DNA of 64,000 bases, from the NCBI RefSeq assembly GCF_016808335.1, contig NC_053143.1, positions 55,212,173-55,276,172 on the forward strand, written 5' to 3'. This document shows positions 32,665 through 43,738 of the stretch, piece by piece. Made by a program: the position numbers and the translations under genes. The notes under the pieces were generated by a model, which did no database searches, was not told the origin of the DNA, and saw only the letters and a program-made list of their open reading frames with translations. Every line of letters begins with the position of its first letter. Within the stretch, counting starts at the first letter, position 1. The DNA is from Panicum virgatum (lineage: Eukaryota > Streptophyta > Magnoliopsida > Poales > Poaceae).

Positions 32665-33291
32665 ATCATTTTATATTATTGTATAAAAACATAATCGCAA
32701 TTCGAATACTTTTATTATATATGTACTGTACAATTATATTTTATGTGTTATTTATATTATTTTATATATTTTTCACTTAATTACTAGACTCAATTATAAT
32801 TTTCATTCAATAATGGATTACTCAACTAATTTTATTTATTTCATGAAATTACATTCACAATAACACACTATACTCTTTCACTAACACACACAATCTCACT
32901 AACACACACTATCTCTCAAACTCACACACTACTCATTAATATCATGAAATTGCTTAATTTTATCTAAAATTCACTTTTTAAACGTTAATATCGTGATAGA
33001 ATCCACTTTCTATCGAAAAGCAACAGTTTGAAAAAAAATTTCACCTAATATATTTTTGCATGGTCAAAATAACAAATATGATTTCAAAAAAGTTAGATAT
33101 TTCATTGACCCAATCACTTGAATGAAAATTAATTATTTTTGTTGCGTGTATCAAGTTTATATAGAGATAAGAAATTTTGTTCCATAATTTTTGGAATCAT
33201 AATTTTATTAACTGAAATAACAAATGAAAGCCAATTTTAAAAGAGAAGTTAAAAGAAACAAAAACAAACATAACATTAGGCGGGAACGAGG
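32665..33291. other. AT-rich spacer between the two CACTA genes
   Basis: 3' UTR-like AT-rich DNA with repeated CACTAACACACAC and ACTCACACACT words at 32.87-32.94 kb. No gene seen. Confidence 0.5.
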
Positions 33292-33545
33292 GAAAACGGG
33301 CCCCTTTTGTCCCGGGTGGTAGATCCACCCGGGACTAAAGGTGGGCCGCGGGCTGGGAATTTTCCCGGCCCGCCCAAAAACCCCTTTTGTCCCGGGTGAA
33401 GCCACCACCCGGGACAAAAGGTCCTTTTGTCCCGGGTGGTGGTTTCACCCGGGACAAAAGGGGGGGCCTTTTGTCCCGGGTGAAGCCACCACCCGGGACA
33501 AAAGGTCATTTTGTCCCGGGTGGTGGCTTCACCCGGGACAAAAGC
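33292..33545. repeat. Internal palindrome array of the CACTA element, CCCGGGTGG type
   Basis: About five inverted units alternate CCTTTTGTCCCGGGTGGTGG and CCACCCGGGACAAAAGG, separated by GTCC, GGGGGGG or GTCAT spacers. The core differs from the terminal arrays (CCCGGG instead of CCGGTT) but the GGGACAAAAG arms are the same. It is followed by CATATATTTCC (TATA-like) and a C/T-rich leader, so it resembles a second promoter head for the downstream gene. Confidence 0.75.
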
Positions 33546-34973
33546 CCCCCCCCATATATTTCCTAGCTTCCTCCCTCCTTCGCCCTTCCTCCCTCCCGCG
33601 CCGTCCGTTCCCCTGCTCCCCCCACCGCTCGAGCTCCCCGAGCACCGCCGCCGTCGACGTTGCCGCCCAGAGCCCCGCCGCGCGAGCCCACGTCACCGAG
33701 CGCCGTCGTCCCTGCGAGCGCCGCCCCCGGCCTCCACTCCGCGCGCACGCCCTCGTCGGCGGCCTCCACTGCACGCCGCCGCGCCGCCGCCCTGTTGTGT
33801 GGGTATTCTTCGATCTGTTCTTTTACAGATCGGGAGTTCGTGATGTCCTCATCTAGTGGATACTTCTGTCTTACTACACATGCCGATCTGTGATGTCCTC
33901 ATCTAGAATTTGTCTCATACTCTTATGGTGTCACTTGACAGTGTTACCTACTCTAGCACTTCGCCTGCTCTATCAATGTCGGCTGTATTTTGTTATAGGA
34001 GAAAGTCTCGGTAGATTTTGACCCTTAATTCATCATTATATATTCTTAGTTGCTAGTTACAGAATCTTCATCATTAAATTCCTTTGATTTGAGTATGAAT
34101 ATAGTGATGTAACTTTTGTGCACTAAATATATATGTATATAATTTGACTAATTATTGGTCAAAAAATTGGTAAAGTTTGGTAATCGAAATACGTCTTACA
34201 ACCGAGCCCTAACCTTTAATTGATGATAATTTCCTTTTTGACAACAGATATTATAATTTCTACTCAACAAATGATTCAAATTAAAATTGAGAATCTTTTG
34301 GCTTGGACTTAACAAAAAAGTGATAAAAAACCACATGTCAATAAGAACATAAGACCCCGATGACTCTCTTGCGCTGCACGTAGATTGAAAGATCTTAGAA
34401 TTTTGTGGCAAACTAAATGGACCACCTAAAATATCATGTGGACAGGGCCAAACTTGATGGAAGCACCCCATCCATCACAATTACCTGCAGCCAAGTAGTC
34501 ATTAGATAGTGACACTTATATCTAGATGTGATCTTCCAGAAAGAAAATCAAACAAAAAAATCATATAGGAAAAAAACTATACTTATTTTGACATGGAGAG
34601 AGTATAATTAGTATTGCTTTAATTAGATGAATCTCATTACAAGCTAAAACTACATTCTTTGTGGGACAAAATTTGGATGCAAAAAACTATACTTATTTTG
34701 ACATGGAGAGAGTATCATATATGGACCCAATTCAATAAAGCCTAGCAAGGAAGCCCCCAATGCAAAAGAATCATTCTCTCCGTCTCTGCTCATAGCTCGC
34801 CCTGAGCCCACGTCCCCCCCGGCTCCGCGTTCGCCCCAGTGCGCCTCCGGCCCTCGGCTTTGAGCCCTTCGCCTTCGGCCCTCGGCCCTCCGCCTATCCC
34901 TAGCCGCAAATTTCTGGAGTGGATTATTTAGATAATTTTTAAGGGTTTTATTTGTATTCATATTTTAGTTACG
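33546..34973 (+). other. Likely leader exon and 5' UTR intron of the second CACTA gene
   Basis: 33560-33800 is GC-rich like a leader exon, and 33.85-34.7 kb is AT-rich. A further GC-rich leader (34.78-34.92 kb) precedes the ATG at 34974. It holds an exact 35-bp direct repeat (34571-34605 and 34681-34715). No separate gene is supported. Confidence 0.4.
34571..34715. repeat. Exact 35-bp direct repeat
   Basis: AAAAAACTATACTTATTTTG plus ACATGGAGAGAGTAT occurs identically at 34571-34605 and 34681-34715. The motif looks like the end of a Stowaway-type MITE, so it may mark two MITE ends or a local duplication. Confidence 0.75.
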
Positions 34974-37900
34974 ATGGACCCGCGACACACAGACGCGGAA
35001 GACGAACAGTTCCTGTTGAATATGATTGGCGAAGGTCAAGGAGATGTCGCTGAACAAGCTGATGATGGCAGCAATACCGACATATATTTGAATATGTCCG
35101 GTGATGGAATTGAGGCACCATCTATTCAGGATGACGCTGCTGCTGAACAAAGTGCTAATGTACATATCAAAACTATACTTATTTGTAGTGACAATCATAT
35201 TTTCATCTGAATCTATATGAATACTATGAATGTTTTTTTATAGCCGTCTGGATCATCGTCGCAGCAGAAAAAGACGAAGCGAGGCCCAACAAAAAAACTG
35301 GAAGGGCGGTTCATTATAACGGAAGTTGGTCCAGATGGCGAACCGATCGCTCCAGAAGCTGCCGCCAAAAAATTCATAAGACAATCCGGATGTATTGTCA
35401 GGGACCACATCCCGATCAGCTTTAGGCTCTGGAAAGCTTCCAATCCAAGCGAGGAACGGGATGCGGTACCCGAAAGAGAAAAAGAATGGTGCTGGCGGGA
35501 GCTTAAGAAAAACTTCACGGTTCCAGCTGAATCCGAAGAGATATGCAAGCGCTGGACCCTGAGTAAGATGGCCGAACAACTGCGATCATTCAAGAAAATT
35601 TTGACGAAGAAATATATCAAGACCGGGACCACACCCGTATTTACCGGCGAGCTCGAAAAGCTCAGGGGTCACTGGGATGCATTTGTGGAATACAAGTCTT
35701 CAGAGCTTGGGCTTCAGAAGGTGCAGAAGGCCAAAGACAACGCCTCGAAGAAAGTGTACCATCACACTCTAGGCCAAGGAGGCTACAAGCTTGCAGTACC
35801 CAAATGGGAGAAGATGGAGCAGGATCTGCTTGACAGAGGCATCCGACCTGCGACCATGAACTGGCCTGAAAGGTCAAGGACCTGGTTTTATGGTCACGGG
35901 GGAAGCTTGGACCCATTGACTGGTGACTGCATCTATGGGCCAAACATCCAGCGAGCAGCCCAGAGACTACAGGAGGCCATACAAGCAGCGGCCGAGGGAA
36001 CATTCCAGCCGGATAGAGAGAGGGACGAGCTGACTTACGCCCTTGGGAATCCAGAGCATCCGGGCCGCACAAGAGGCAAAGGCGTGGTTCCGTGGAAGTA
36101 TGGGTTCAGGGAATACATTGATTCATATAGAAGCCGGCAAAGAAGAAAGAATGATGAGCGGGAGCACCTGCGAAGGCTAGAGGAACGGCTCATGTCACAC
36201 GATCAAAGACTGGAGGAAGAGGTTCAACGCCAAGTGGCCGTAGCAATGAGCCAGCAACAGCAAGCGCAAACGTTGCCTCCAGAGCCTAGTGTCGCAGCCG
36301 ATCACCTGTCTCAGCGGAAAAGCAGCTGCGCTTCCACAGACGTCGCCGCTGCCGAGCCCACGGGGATCCAGGCCGCAGTTGAAGCGTCGGCCCCGCAGCG
36401 ATTTCCAGTGGATGAGATCACCCACCGGACACCTTGTGACCTGCAGACTGCCGTTAAGAACTTAATGTTCACTGTTGCGTACGGTACCGCCATGCCAACC
36501 GAACCAGGCGACGTGTACCACGAGCAGCAAATTCCGCCTAGATACACAAGAGTTGGCGTGGAGCAGGTGTGCCAGGGTTGGGAGACGCTCGAGCTTGATA
36601 TTCCTGGAGGCGATGGGGAGAGGACACTAGCAGAAGCCATTCATGGCTACATCCTATGGGATAAGCGCTACATTGTCCTAAAGTCGGATGATCAAACACC
36701 AAGACCGGCATCTCAGCATGCCTCTCCAAGACCGGCATCTCCGCAAAACTCCCCAAGGGCAGCACTGTCTCGGCAAGGTTCACCGGCACATTCTCCATCA
36801 CCATCATCTCATGCGCCGATGAACACTCAAGCGTCACCGTCGCCTCCATGGTCACCCCCTCCGCCGCCGGCAAAGAAGCAGAAACGGCCGCCGGCAAAGA
36901 AGGTAGCTGCACCGGCTAGGGAGCCTCCAAAGAAGAAGGAAAAGAAGAAGAAAACCAAGGAGGCTCCTATTAAACCCTGGGACATGAGCCTTGAAGAATG
37001 CGATCGGATAACTCAAGAAAGAGTTAAAGAGCACTTCAAGCCGAAGCCGAAGCCGGAGCCCGAGAAAGTGATAAATCCGATAGATTTGAAATTTTTTAAG
37101 GGAATGTGCGAAGCAAATAAGAGAAAATTCATTCCGAGAGACCCCCCTTCAGACTACGAACGCACAATTATCAAAACTACTGAGAAAAAGAAGAGACAAT
37201 CAAAGTCGTCGTCGTCCGACGTTCCACAGCTCGGAGCCCAAAAGAAACAATCAATAGAGCCTCTCGTAGTGGGACAGACGACGCAAGAACAAGACTTTGT
37301 TACATTTCTGAAAGAATCAAACCTGACGGCCGCTCAGATTGCAGCGGGAGAAGATATTCCAAAGGCCGATGTGGTCGTCAAATGGACGTTTGAGATCGGC
37401 AAAACTCTTGTACCCCCCGAAGTAGTGTCTGTGCTTCCAACGCAAATGTATAAGCTGCACCAGCACTACATGCGTGCGATGGCCGATTGCATCTTCATGC
37501 AGGGCGCAAAGATTAAAGATGACGATTTCTTACGGGGGGAGGCCATTATATGGATAAACTGGGAAGAAATTTACCAACTATTCCATCAGGAGGCCCTCGA
37601 CATCTCTATGGTCGGCTTGTGGGTTCTGTAAGTATTTTACTGTCCTTACGTATTGTTTTGCATGATCTCAACATACTGATCTCTTGATTTATTCGGTATC
37701 ATGTAGAATGGAGATACATACTTGCAGAAGAAAGGGATACTCTCACCTCGGCTTCATCGACCCAATTACTTGTAATTGGAGGCTTCTACGGGACAATCCC
37801 GATGACATATTCCAAAACTTGTTCAAGTACATAAGCGTTCATCACAACAAGCAAATGATATTGTTTCCTTACAACTTTGCGTGAGTGATTCCTTCCGTCT

Positions 37901-38674
37901 AACTCTTTCTATTCTATAATCGAATTGTTTAAACCTTAACTACCAAGAACTGCCTCCGTATAATCTTGCAGTGAACACTTTGTCCTAATTGTCATAATTC
38001 CCGAGAAGAGCCTACTCGTGGTTATGGACTCATTGAGGAGACCTCCAGAACAATACGAAAATCTTCTTAACATGATGAAAAAGTAATTCTACCACTACTC
38101 CGTCCATGACCGATAATTTGAATCACTTTGTTACTTGACTATAATTGTTCTAATCATGCACAGGGTTTGGAAAGAATTCGCTAAAAATCATCCAGGCAAA
38201 TTTGACAAGGAATTGAAGATCAAGACAGATTTTCCGGTACGCGCTTGGATGATTCGTTGCACGATTCATTAGTTTTATTATATATTCATGTAAATACCTG
38301 ATAATTTCTTCTCTCTTAAAGTGTATGAGGCAGAAACCAGGCACTGTATTGTGCGCATACTATGTATGCGAGAACATCCATGGTCTGGTAGGTCCTCCAA
38401 AGGGCTGGACAGATTGGGAGGAGGAAGTAAGTAAAAAAACTTGTTAATATTTGAACTCGTATTTTAATTAGTCGAAATTAATTATCCCCTTTTTCCATAG
38501 GTCGGGGAGATGCGCGATAAACTCATACCGGAGGAAAAGGTTATGGCGATTCAAGAACAATTCTCCGGATTTATTGTTGAGCAAGTCCTCGATCCAAAAG
38601 GCGAATTCTACTATGATGGAATATCTAATATTGACAATCACAGTAAATATGACAATATACGCGTATATATGTAA
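34974..38674 (+). CDS. Second CACTA protein: Transposase_24 region fused to a C48 (Ulp1-like) peptidase
   Basis: Seven exons join without a stop: 34974-35159, 35244-37627, 37707-37880, 37972-38082, 38164-38236, 38322-38426 and 38501-38674, all with GT...AG and matching phases (1,068 residues). Exon 2 carries the Transposase_24-like region (RWTLSKMAEQLRSFKKIL, RGHWDAFVEYKSSE, NWPERSRTWFYGHGG), a coiled coil (ERLMSHDQRLEEEVQRQ), a Ser/Pro-rich and Lys-rich linker, then the peptidase domain (DCIFMQGAKIKDDDFLRG). Exons 4-6 supply the triad: His in AEHFVLIVI, Asp in VVMDSL and Cys in GTVLCAYYVC with an upstream Gln. The role is probably end-binding and/or deSUMOylase-like processing; exact function in transposition is unproven. 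ORF integrity parallels that of the transposase. Confidence 0.88.
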
Positions 38675-38820
38675 TTAAGAACGAATATAACTATGTAAAT
38701 ATATATGTGTGTCTATGTATTAAATTTCTATTTATGAGTATGTATGTATGTATTAAATTTCCAAAAGGCAAATTCTACTATGTAATTAAGAACGAATATA
38801 CCTATGCAAATATGATGGAG
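38593..38820. repeat. Partial duplication of the gene's 3' end
   Basis: CCAAAAGGCGAATTCTACTATG at 38593-38614 recurs with one change at 38760-38781, joined directly to TAATTAAGAACGAATATA, which also occurs at 38672-38689. The second copy is outside the reading frame. The stretch to 39.03 kb is an AT-rich, TATATG-rich 3' region. Confidence 0.6.
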
Positions 38821-39136
38821 TATGTATGTATTATATATATAAGCACTCCAATAATATATATGTGTATATATATATTTATATAATATTGGTCCTAGACATT
38901 TTCATATGTAAAGGAATTCACATGTATAGATATGTGTATACATATATATATAAGTGAATTAATTTATATATGAAAACTATCTAGGACAAATATTATATAA
39001 GTAACTATATATATATGTATATATTAGTGGAGATCATACACACTGAATTCCAATACATAAGTTTAATTGAAATGCAAAAGTATAATTGAAATAGAAAAAG
39101 AATTGAGAAAAGAAAAACATGAAAAAAAAGAGAGAC

Positions 39137-39373
39137 CTTTTGTCCCGGTTGGTAACACCAACCGGGACAAAAGGGTGCGCCAGCCACGTGGGCGCTGGGG
39201 CACCTTTTGTCCCGGTTGGTGTTACCAACCGGGACAAAAAGTCCTCTTTTGTCCCGGTTGCCACAACCGGGACAAAAGGGCACCCCCTTTTGTCCCGGAC
39301 AGGCGTTCCCGGTTGGGAAACCGGGACAACAGTGGTTTCCCAACCGGGACAAATCAACGTTTTTGTAGTAGTG
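39137..39373. repeat. Right subterminal palindromes and terminus of the CACTA element
   Basis: Four to five inverted pairs alternate CCTTTTGTCCCGGTTGGTAA / CCAACCGGGACAAAAGG, shortening toward the end (CCGGTTGCCACAACCGG, GGTTGGGAAACC). The array ends in the 16-bp terminus CGTTTTTGTAGTAGTG at 39358-39373. Confidence 0.85.
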
Positions 39374-40000
39374 TGATTTCCCATCCATCCGTGTAATTAA
39401 TTTTATAATTAGATGTTTAGTCCTTCTAATCTTCAGTTGAAAATTGCTAAAGTGAGTTTCGTTCAAATTTTTACAGGATCTCATACCCTTTTCGCAACCA
39501 AACTAATAAACACATACCCCTGGCAGCAGCTGATTCCACACATAGCACATACGTGTCTCAACGAACAACTTGTCATCAGCAGATAAGAATGGAGATTGCA
39601 ATGATCCTAGAAAAATAATTAAGTTTTGTAGATAGAGCGGAACCAAATTTGACTTGTTATTGAAGAACATTGTACTTACATATATATTAAACCAGCTTAA
39701 CCAAAGCACCATGCATTGAGCTACTGCTAAGCCTATATTTAGCATTAGTTATAGCCCCAGCATGTCCATTTATTGATAACTTTAAAATCTTTCAAATAAA
39801 GTAAAATTCCCATCCCAGCTCTTGAAATTATAGCAAATGTGCTTGTAAAGCATTTGAACCAATGGAAGTTGACAGAAACAAACAGCTCTTGCTTGTAGCT
39901 TCACAACCTCGGCAGTAGACAAAATTAGTAAAGGACGTCTTCAAGCTGATACATCAATTCTTCAAAAGGCTGTTAATTAACCATCTCGCAAATTACACTT
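39374..40000. other. Intergenic, 3' flank of DUF1618 copy 2
   Basis: AT-rich DNA between the CACTA terminus and the last exon of DUF1618 copy 2. No gene or repeat recognised. Confidence 0.4.
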
Positions 40001-41498
40001 TTAATTTGGTTTCTGCATCGCTCTCTCCTCTTTAGCCTTCTGCATCGTATCACTTAGTTTCCGACTGCAGGAAAGAAAGCACTGGTTAGCTCATTTATCC
40101 ATTCCATCTCCTGATTACTTTTACCCATGTACAGTTACCATATCAAGCAATTATTGCATCTTCGTGCTTATTTTGTAGAAAAAACATTGCAATTGCAAAT
40201 TAATGATACTTTGGCATTGTTCAGACGCACCTATATTACTTTTCAGTGTCTTACATTATTAGGAGCAGCAGTAGTGTGACTATTTTTCAAAGTCATGCTC
40301 ACTCTCAAGATTTCTGAAAAGGTTCCTTCTGTATCTAGACATTCCTGATACCTGATTACTAGTAGCTGCACTGCTGTAGTAGGAACTTCAATTATCAGCA
40401 TAGCCTCCCTATTCCTTACTGTAGTAAATTGATTTACCTATCATATATAGCGCGCTCCTAATTAAGCAGAACAATATATAACTGGCTAGTAATAGTTTTA
40501 AGACTATGCAAAGTGCTACAAGCAACTGCAGAGGTAAACACAAAACACTGAATGAACGGGAGATGCAGTACAGTAGTACCTTGTGATGGCATCCTTGCTC
40601 AAGTAAGAGGAGAACTTTGTGGGGATAAAGTAGTGACCATAGAATCTGCAGTCCATTTCAGAGGGATGTCCTTGTTCTTCTTCTTCTTCATTGATATAGA
40701 GGGCACTAGACTGCAGCACCTTGCTCCTCATGTTGACCTCGACCATCCAATAAACTTCGCGGTCCTGTTCCTTGAGCAGGAAACAGATGACATCAGGGTT
40801 TACCAAGCTCACAACAGGAAAAGTTGGCTGCACCCGTGGAAGGCTGCAGCTCTCCGTAGCACTGTAAAGACCGAAGAACTCATCAGCTCCCATGATGGTG
40901 TCCACATCTTTCCTCCAGCTGCCTTTGTTGATGTCAACCAGAGTCCATGTGATGATGGTGAATTCAGGAGGAGGAGGAGGAGGAGGAGGAGGAGGAGGAG
41001 GAGGATCCTTGACAAGAATGCAGGTGAACTTGATGCTGCCATCGTCAGTGACACATACGCACCGGAACGGGTCAGGGTCGCCGGCGTCGTTGTAGATCCG
41101 GCCAGACTTGAGAGCCTGAGCCGGCAGGCTGATGCAATGGGCCTGCTGCTGATTTGGGGTGTCGGCGAGGACATCGACGAGCAGCATGCCCTTGTAGTAA
41201 TCAACCCAGCACAAGCACCTGTCAGTGGGGGAGACGACAGCATCTGTCCTCCACGAGAAGAGATTGATCTTGGTGTCCGGAGGGAGCTGCAGCGTGCCGA
41301 GACTCCATCCCGCTGGAGCGCCGGCAGGAGGCGGCGGGTGGTGCAGCAAGCAGAGCTGGAGCTGGTGATCACGGTGCGCGAGATGCGCCACCGTGAACGA
41401 TTCGCCATTGTCGCCATGGCCGAGGATGCCCATCTCTTCCTCGAACATGATACGCTGCTGCTGCCTCCGGTGCGGATGGAACAAGCTGTCAAGCTTGG

Positions 41499-41765
41499 GG
41501 TCGGTGTTGCCGCCATGGAAGCAAGGGGGAAGCGCAGTCAGAGACGGCGGCGAGGAGGAGGAGGAGGAGCAGGAGTAGACCAAGTAGTCGAGCTCGTGGG
41601 GGTCGGTGTGGAGGAGGAGGAGCAGGAGTAGACCAAGTAGACCAAGAAGCTATCGAGCTCGTGGGGGTCGGTGTGGCCGCCGTGGAAGCAAGGGGGAGCG
41701 CCGTCAGGGACGGCGGCGAGGAGGAGGAGGAGGAGGAGGAACAGGAGCAGGAGTAGACGAAGAGG
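41499..41765. repeat. Tandem duplication in DUF1618 copy 2
   Basis: GTCGGTGT(T/G)GCCGCC(A/G)TGG with GAAGCAAGGGGGA occurs at about 41500 and 41668, and AGGAGCAGGAGTAGACCAAG recurs about three times (near 41563, 41618 and 41745). The unit is about 100-160 bp and contains a GAG microsatellite that encodes Ser/Pro runs on the minus strand. Confidence 0.7.
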
Positions 41766-41846
41766 ATGGAGTTGCGGTGGGCGGCGATGGCGTCGGTCCC
41801 CAAGAGGGCACGGATCCGCGGCCTGCCCGCCCAGTGGAGGTCTATA

Positions 41847-43290
41847 GCCGGAGATAGCTGCTGGAGAGCTCAATCGCTACGAGATGTCATTTTTAACGCT
41901 ATGATTTGTAAACCGCTAATAGCTGATGTTAGCTGGATATATCCGCTAAATGGGCCGAATTTTAGCGGACGCTAAAAGCCACTCTAGGCCCAAAATAAAG
42001 CGCGGGCTGCCAAATTCCGAAGTGAAGTGGCACGGCCCAAATCTTCCATACATATAAAGCTGAACCAGTAACCCAAACCCTAGATATCTCCTCAGTACTC
42101 AGTTCCTCTTCCTCACCCATGAAACCAGGCGGCGGCGACGCTGGCTTCTTGAACCGGCGGCGGCGACGGCAACTGTGGCCAGCCATCGGAGGGGAGAACC
42201 ACCTTTTGACTTGCTGTTCCTCAGCTTGTGAGAGGAATTGGTCAGTATTTGAGCAGGTATGTGTGCCATCAATGGACTCTTCTGTAGTTCCAAATTGTGC
42301 TATCTTTAGCTCTCTAAATTCAATATTTACTCCAATGTTCACATTCCATTGCTGTTTTTATATCATCTACACATGACTTGTGTTTACTACTTCATAGGTT
42401 CATACAAAGAGGCGCAACAGGCTACTTCATGATAGGATGAGAGACCTTGTGTTTGTGAAATATAACTCCAAGCCAAGGATCAAGAGGGAGAGAAAAGGCA
42501 GAGATCCTTTGGAGAAGGAAGTTAATGATGTCTTGGCTGACTATGAAAATGAGTTCATTACTGGTATTGTACCTTTACAAGATGACCTTGATAATCAATC
42601 ACCACATGAATCACAAGATGCAGCACCACAAGAGGATTCAACATCACAAGCTCAAGCAAAAAGAAAGAGGCATGCGCCTATGCGCCCTAGGAGGAAGAAA
42701 CAAAAAATGAGGAGCTTGCATTCTTTGATGCGTGATCATTCAGTGCAACAATCCTCGTCTGATTCAGAAGATGTCCATGGCGACATCTCAATGAGATCCT
42801 CTGATTCTGATAAGTCTCCTTGTTCCTCTGGCTCTGATGAGTAGATGCACTAGCACTACTATGTTTATCAGTTTTATTAGTGTCATGTGATGATGAACTG
42901 GTGATCCAGTAATGTTTATGTCAAGTGTCTTGTACTCTTGTGATCAGTAATGTACTGTTGTGTGGTGTATTGATGTATCTGTAGCCTGTACTGAACTAAT
43001 GTAGTGTTGTGTCATTCTGTGATGCACTATGTAGCATGTACTGAACTTATGTAGTGTTGTGTCATTATGTGAACTATGATGAACTATGTAGCATGTACTG
43101 AACTAATGTATGTTTGTCATTTTGTGATGCACTAATGTCTAATGGTTTGTACTGCTGTTAAGTATTTATATACTGACCGGATTCTTCTACATTTTTTAAT
43201 TTTTTAATAAAACCGCTAAATGGGGTTAGCTGCAGCTATAGCTCTTCATAGCTGTTCCATAACCCAAACGCTATTTACCTTAGCCGGAGA
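41847..43290. mobile_element. hAT deletion derivative with target-site duplication
   Basis: The element spans 41855-43282 (1,428 bp) and splits DUF1618 copy 2. TAGCCGGAGAT is present at both borders, so the duplication is within these 11 bases; the 8-bp choice GCCGGAGA (41847-41854 and 43283-43290) leaves ends TAGCTGCTGG and, reversed, TAAGGTAAAT. Subterminal CCGCTAAATGGG / CCCCATTTAGCGG and AGCTATAGC motifs occur in inverted orientation at the two sides. The only coding left is the hAT C-terminal dimerisation region. Confidence 0.8.
42119..42844 (+). CDS. Residual hAT transposase C-terminus (dimerisation domain) in an open 195-residue frame
   Basis: Exons 42119-42256 and 42398-42844 (GAGCAG|GTATGT...CATAG|GTT) join in frame to 195 residues. 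The N-terminal 30 residues are basic (FLNRRRRRQLWPAIGGE), followed by CSSACERNWSVFEQ, VHTKRRNRLLHDRM and RDLVFVKYN, the conserved hAT dimerisation (Dimer_Tnp_hAT) ending. Then GRDPLEKEVNDVLADYENEF and an acidic/Ser-rich tail. The DNA-binding BED finger and the catalytic core are missing, so it cannot transpose; the original first exon seems fused to the last exons by an internal deletion that kept the frame. Expression is unknown. Confidence 0.65.
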
Positions 43291-43738
43291 TTTTAGAGAC
43301 GGGACACCGCGCGGGGGGGGGGGTCGGCGATCCGGAGGGAGGCGTGGATCTGCCGGCCGGTGCAGTCCTCGGCGAGCGACGAGGTGGTGGCGTCGCCGTG
43401 GACGACCCCGCGCCGCCGTCGGCTGAGGTGGCCGAAGCGGTCCAGGATCAGCCAGCTGCTGGCGTCGGCTGTCGCCGGGGGAGGAGGAGAGGTGGAGGGA
43501 TTCGTCCGCTCTGCTCCGTGGCCGTTCGCCCGTGTCGCCAGGGAGGGCTTTCTCTGGCGCCGGGGGCGTCGTCGCGATCGCTCCATGGCGCCGCCGTAGG
43601 AGATGTCTATTCGACGGGAGGGATTTCGTTTGATCTCGACGCGAGGAGATGCGGCGGCGCGCCGGCCGGAGGAAGGGGTCAATGCAAGGGGATAGACGGG
43701 GAAAGCATGCAAGTGATCTCTGTGGATCTCACACAGGA

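Larger units (their letters stand above)
27588..39373 (+). mobile_element. CACTA (En/Spm) transposon, 5' terminus missing
   Basis: The right end is the canonical CACTA terminus: reverse-complemented, 39373-39358 reads CACTACTACAAAAACG. Subterminal palindromes of the type CCGGTT..AACCGGGACAAAAG occur at both ends (27592-27655 and 39137-39356). Between them lie a small ORF, an uninterrupted TNP2-like transposase, and a seven-exon second gene with Transposase_24 and C48 peptidase parts. No CACTACTAC is present on the left side between 27.3 and 28.0 kb, so the terminus was lost. The 3-bp TSD therefore cannot be checked (TGA follows the right end). Confidence 0.85.
40001..43586 (-). pseudogene. 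DUF1618 protein copy 2, split by a hAT insertion
   Basis: The ATG at 43586 starts an Arg-rich N-terminus, then SSWLILDRFGHLSRRRR and QIHASLRIADPP, as in copy 1. At 43283-43290 a 1.43-kb hAT derivative interrupts the frame. The gene resumes at 41846 with DLHWAGRPRIRALLG and AAHRNSILF. A tandem duplication (41.50-41.76 kb) then shifts the frame, and the main block runs 41583-40580 (CLCWVDYYKGMLLVD, GDPDPFRCVCV, DEFFGLYS, VNMRSKVLQSSALY). The last exon, 40064-40001, joins after ACAAG|GTACTA and gives RKLSDTMQKAKEE. A GAG/CCT repeat codes 13 Pro. Insertion and frameshift make it a pseudogene, although the C-terminal two-thirds is open. Confidence 0.85.

Noticed and set aside
40970..41003. Poly-proline run as a functional domain in DUF1618 copy 2
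   Set aside because: It is a GAG/CTC microsatellite expansion absent from copy 1.
40552..41631. Long plus-strand frame of 359 codons
   Set aside because: It is antisense to the clear DUF1618 copy 2 coding block and consists of Arg/Gly/Glu-rich shadow sequence.
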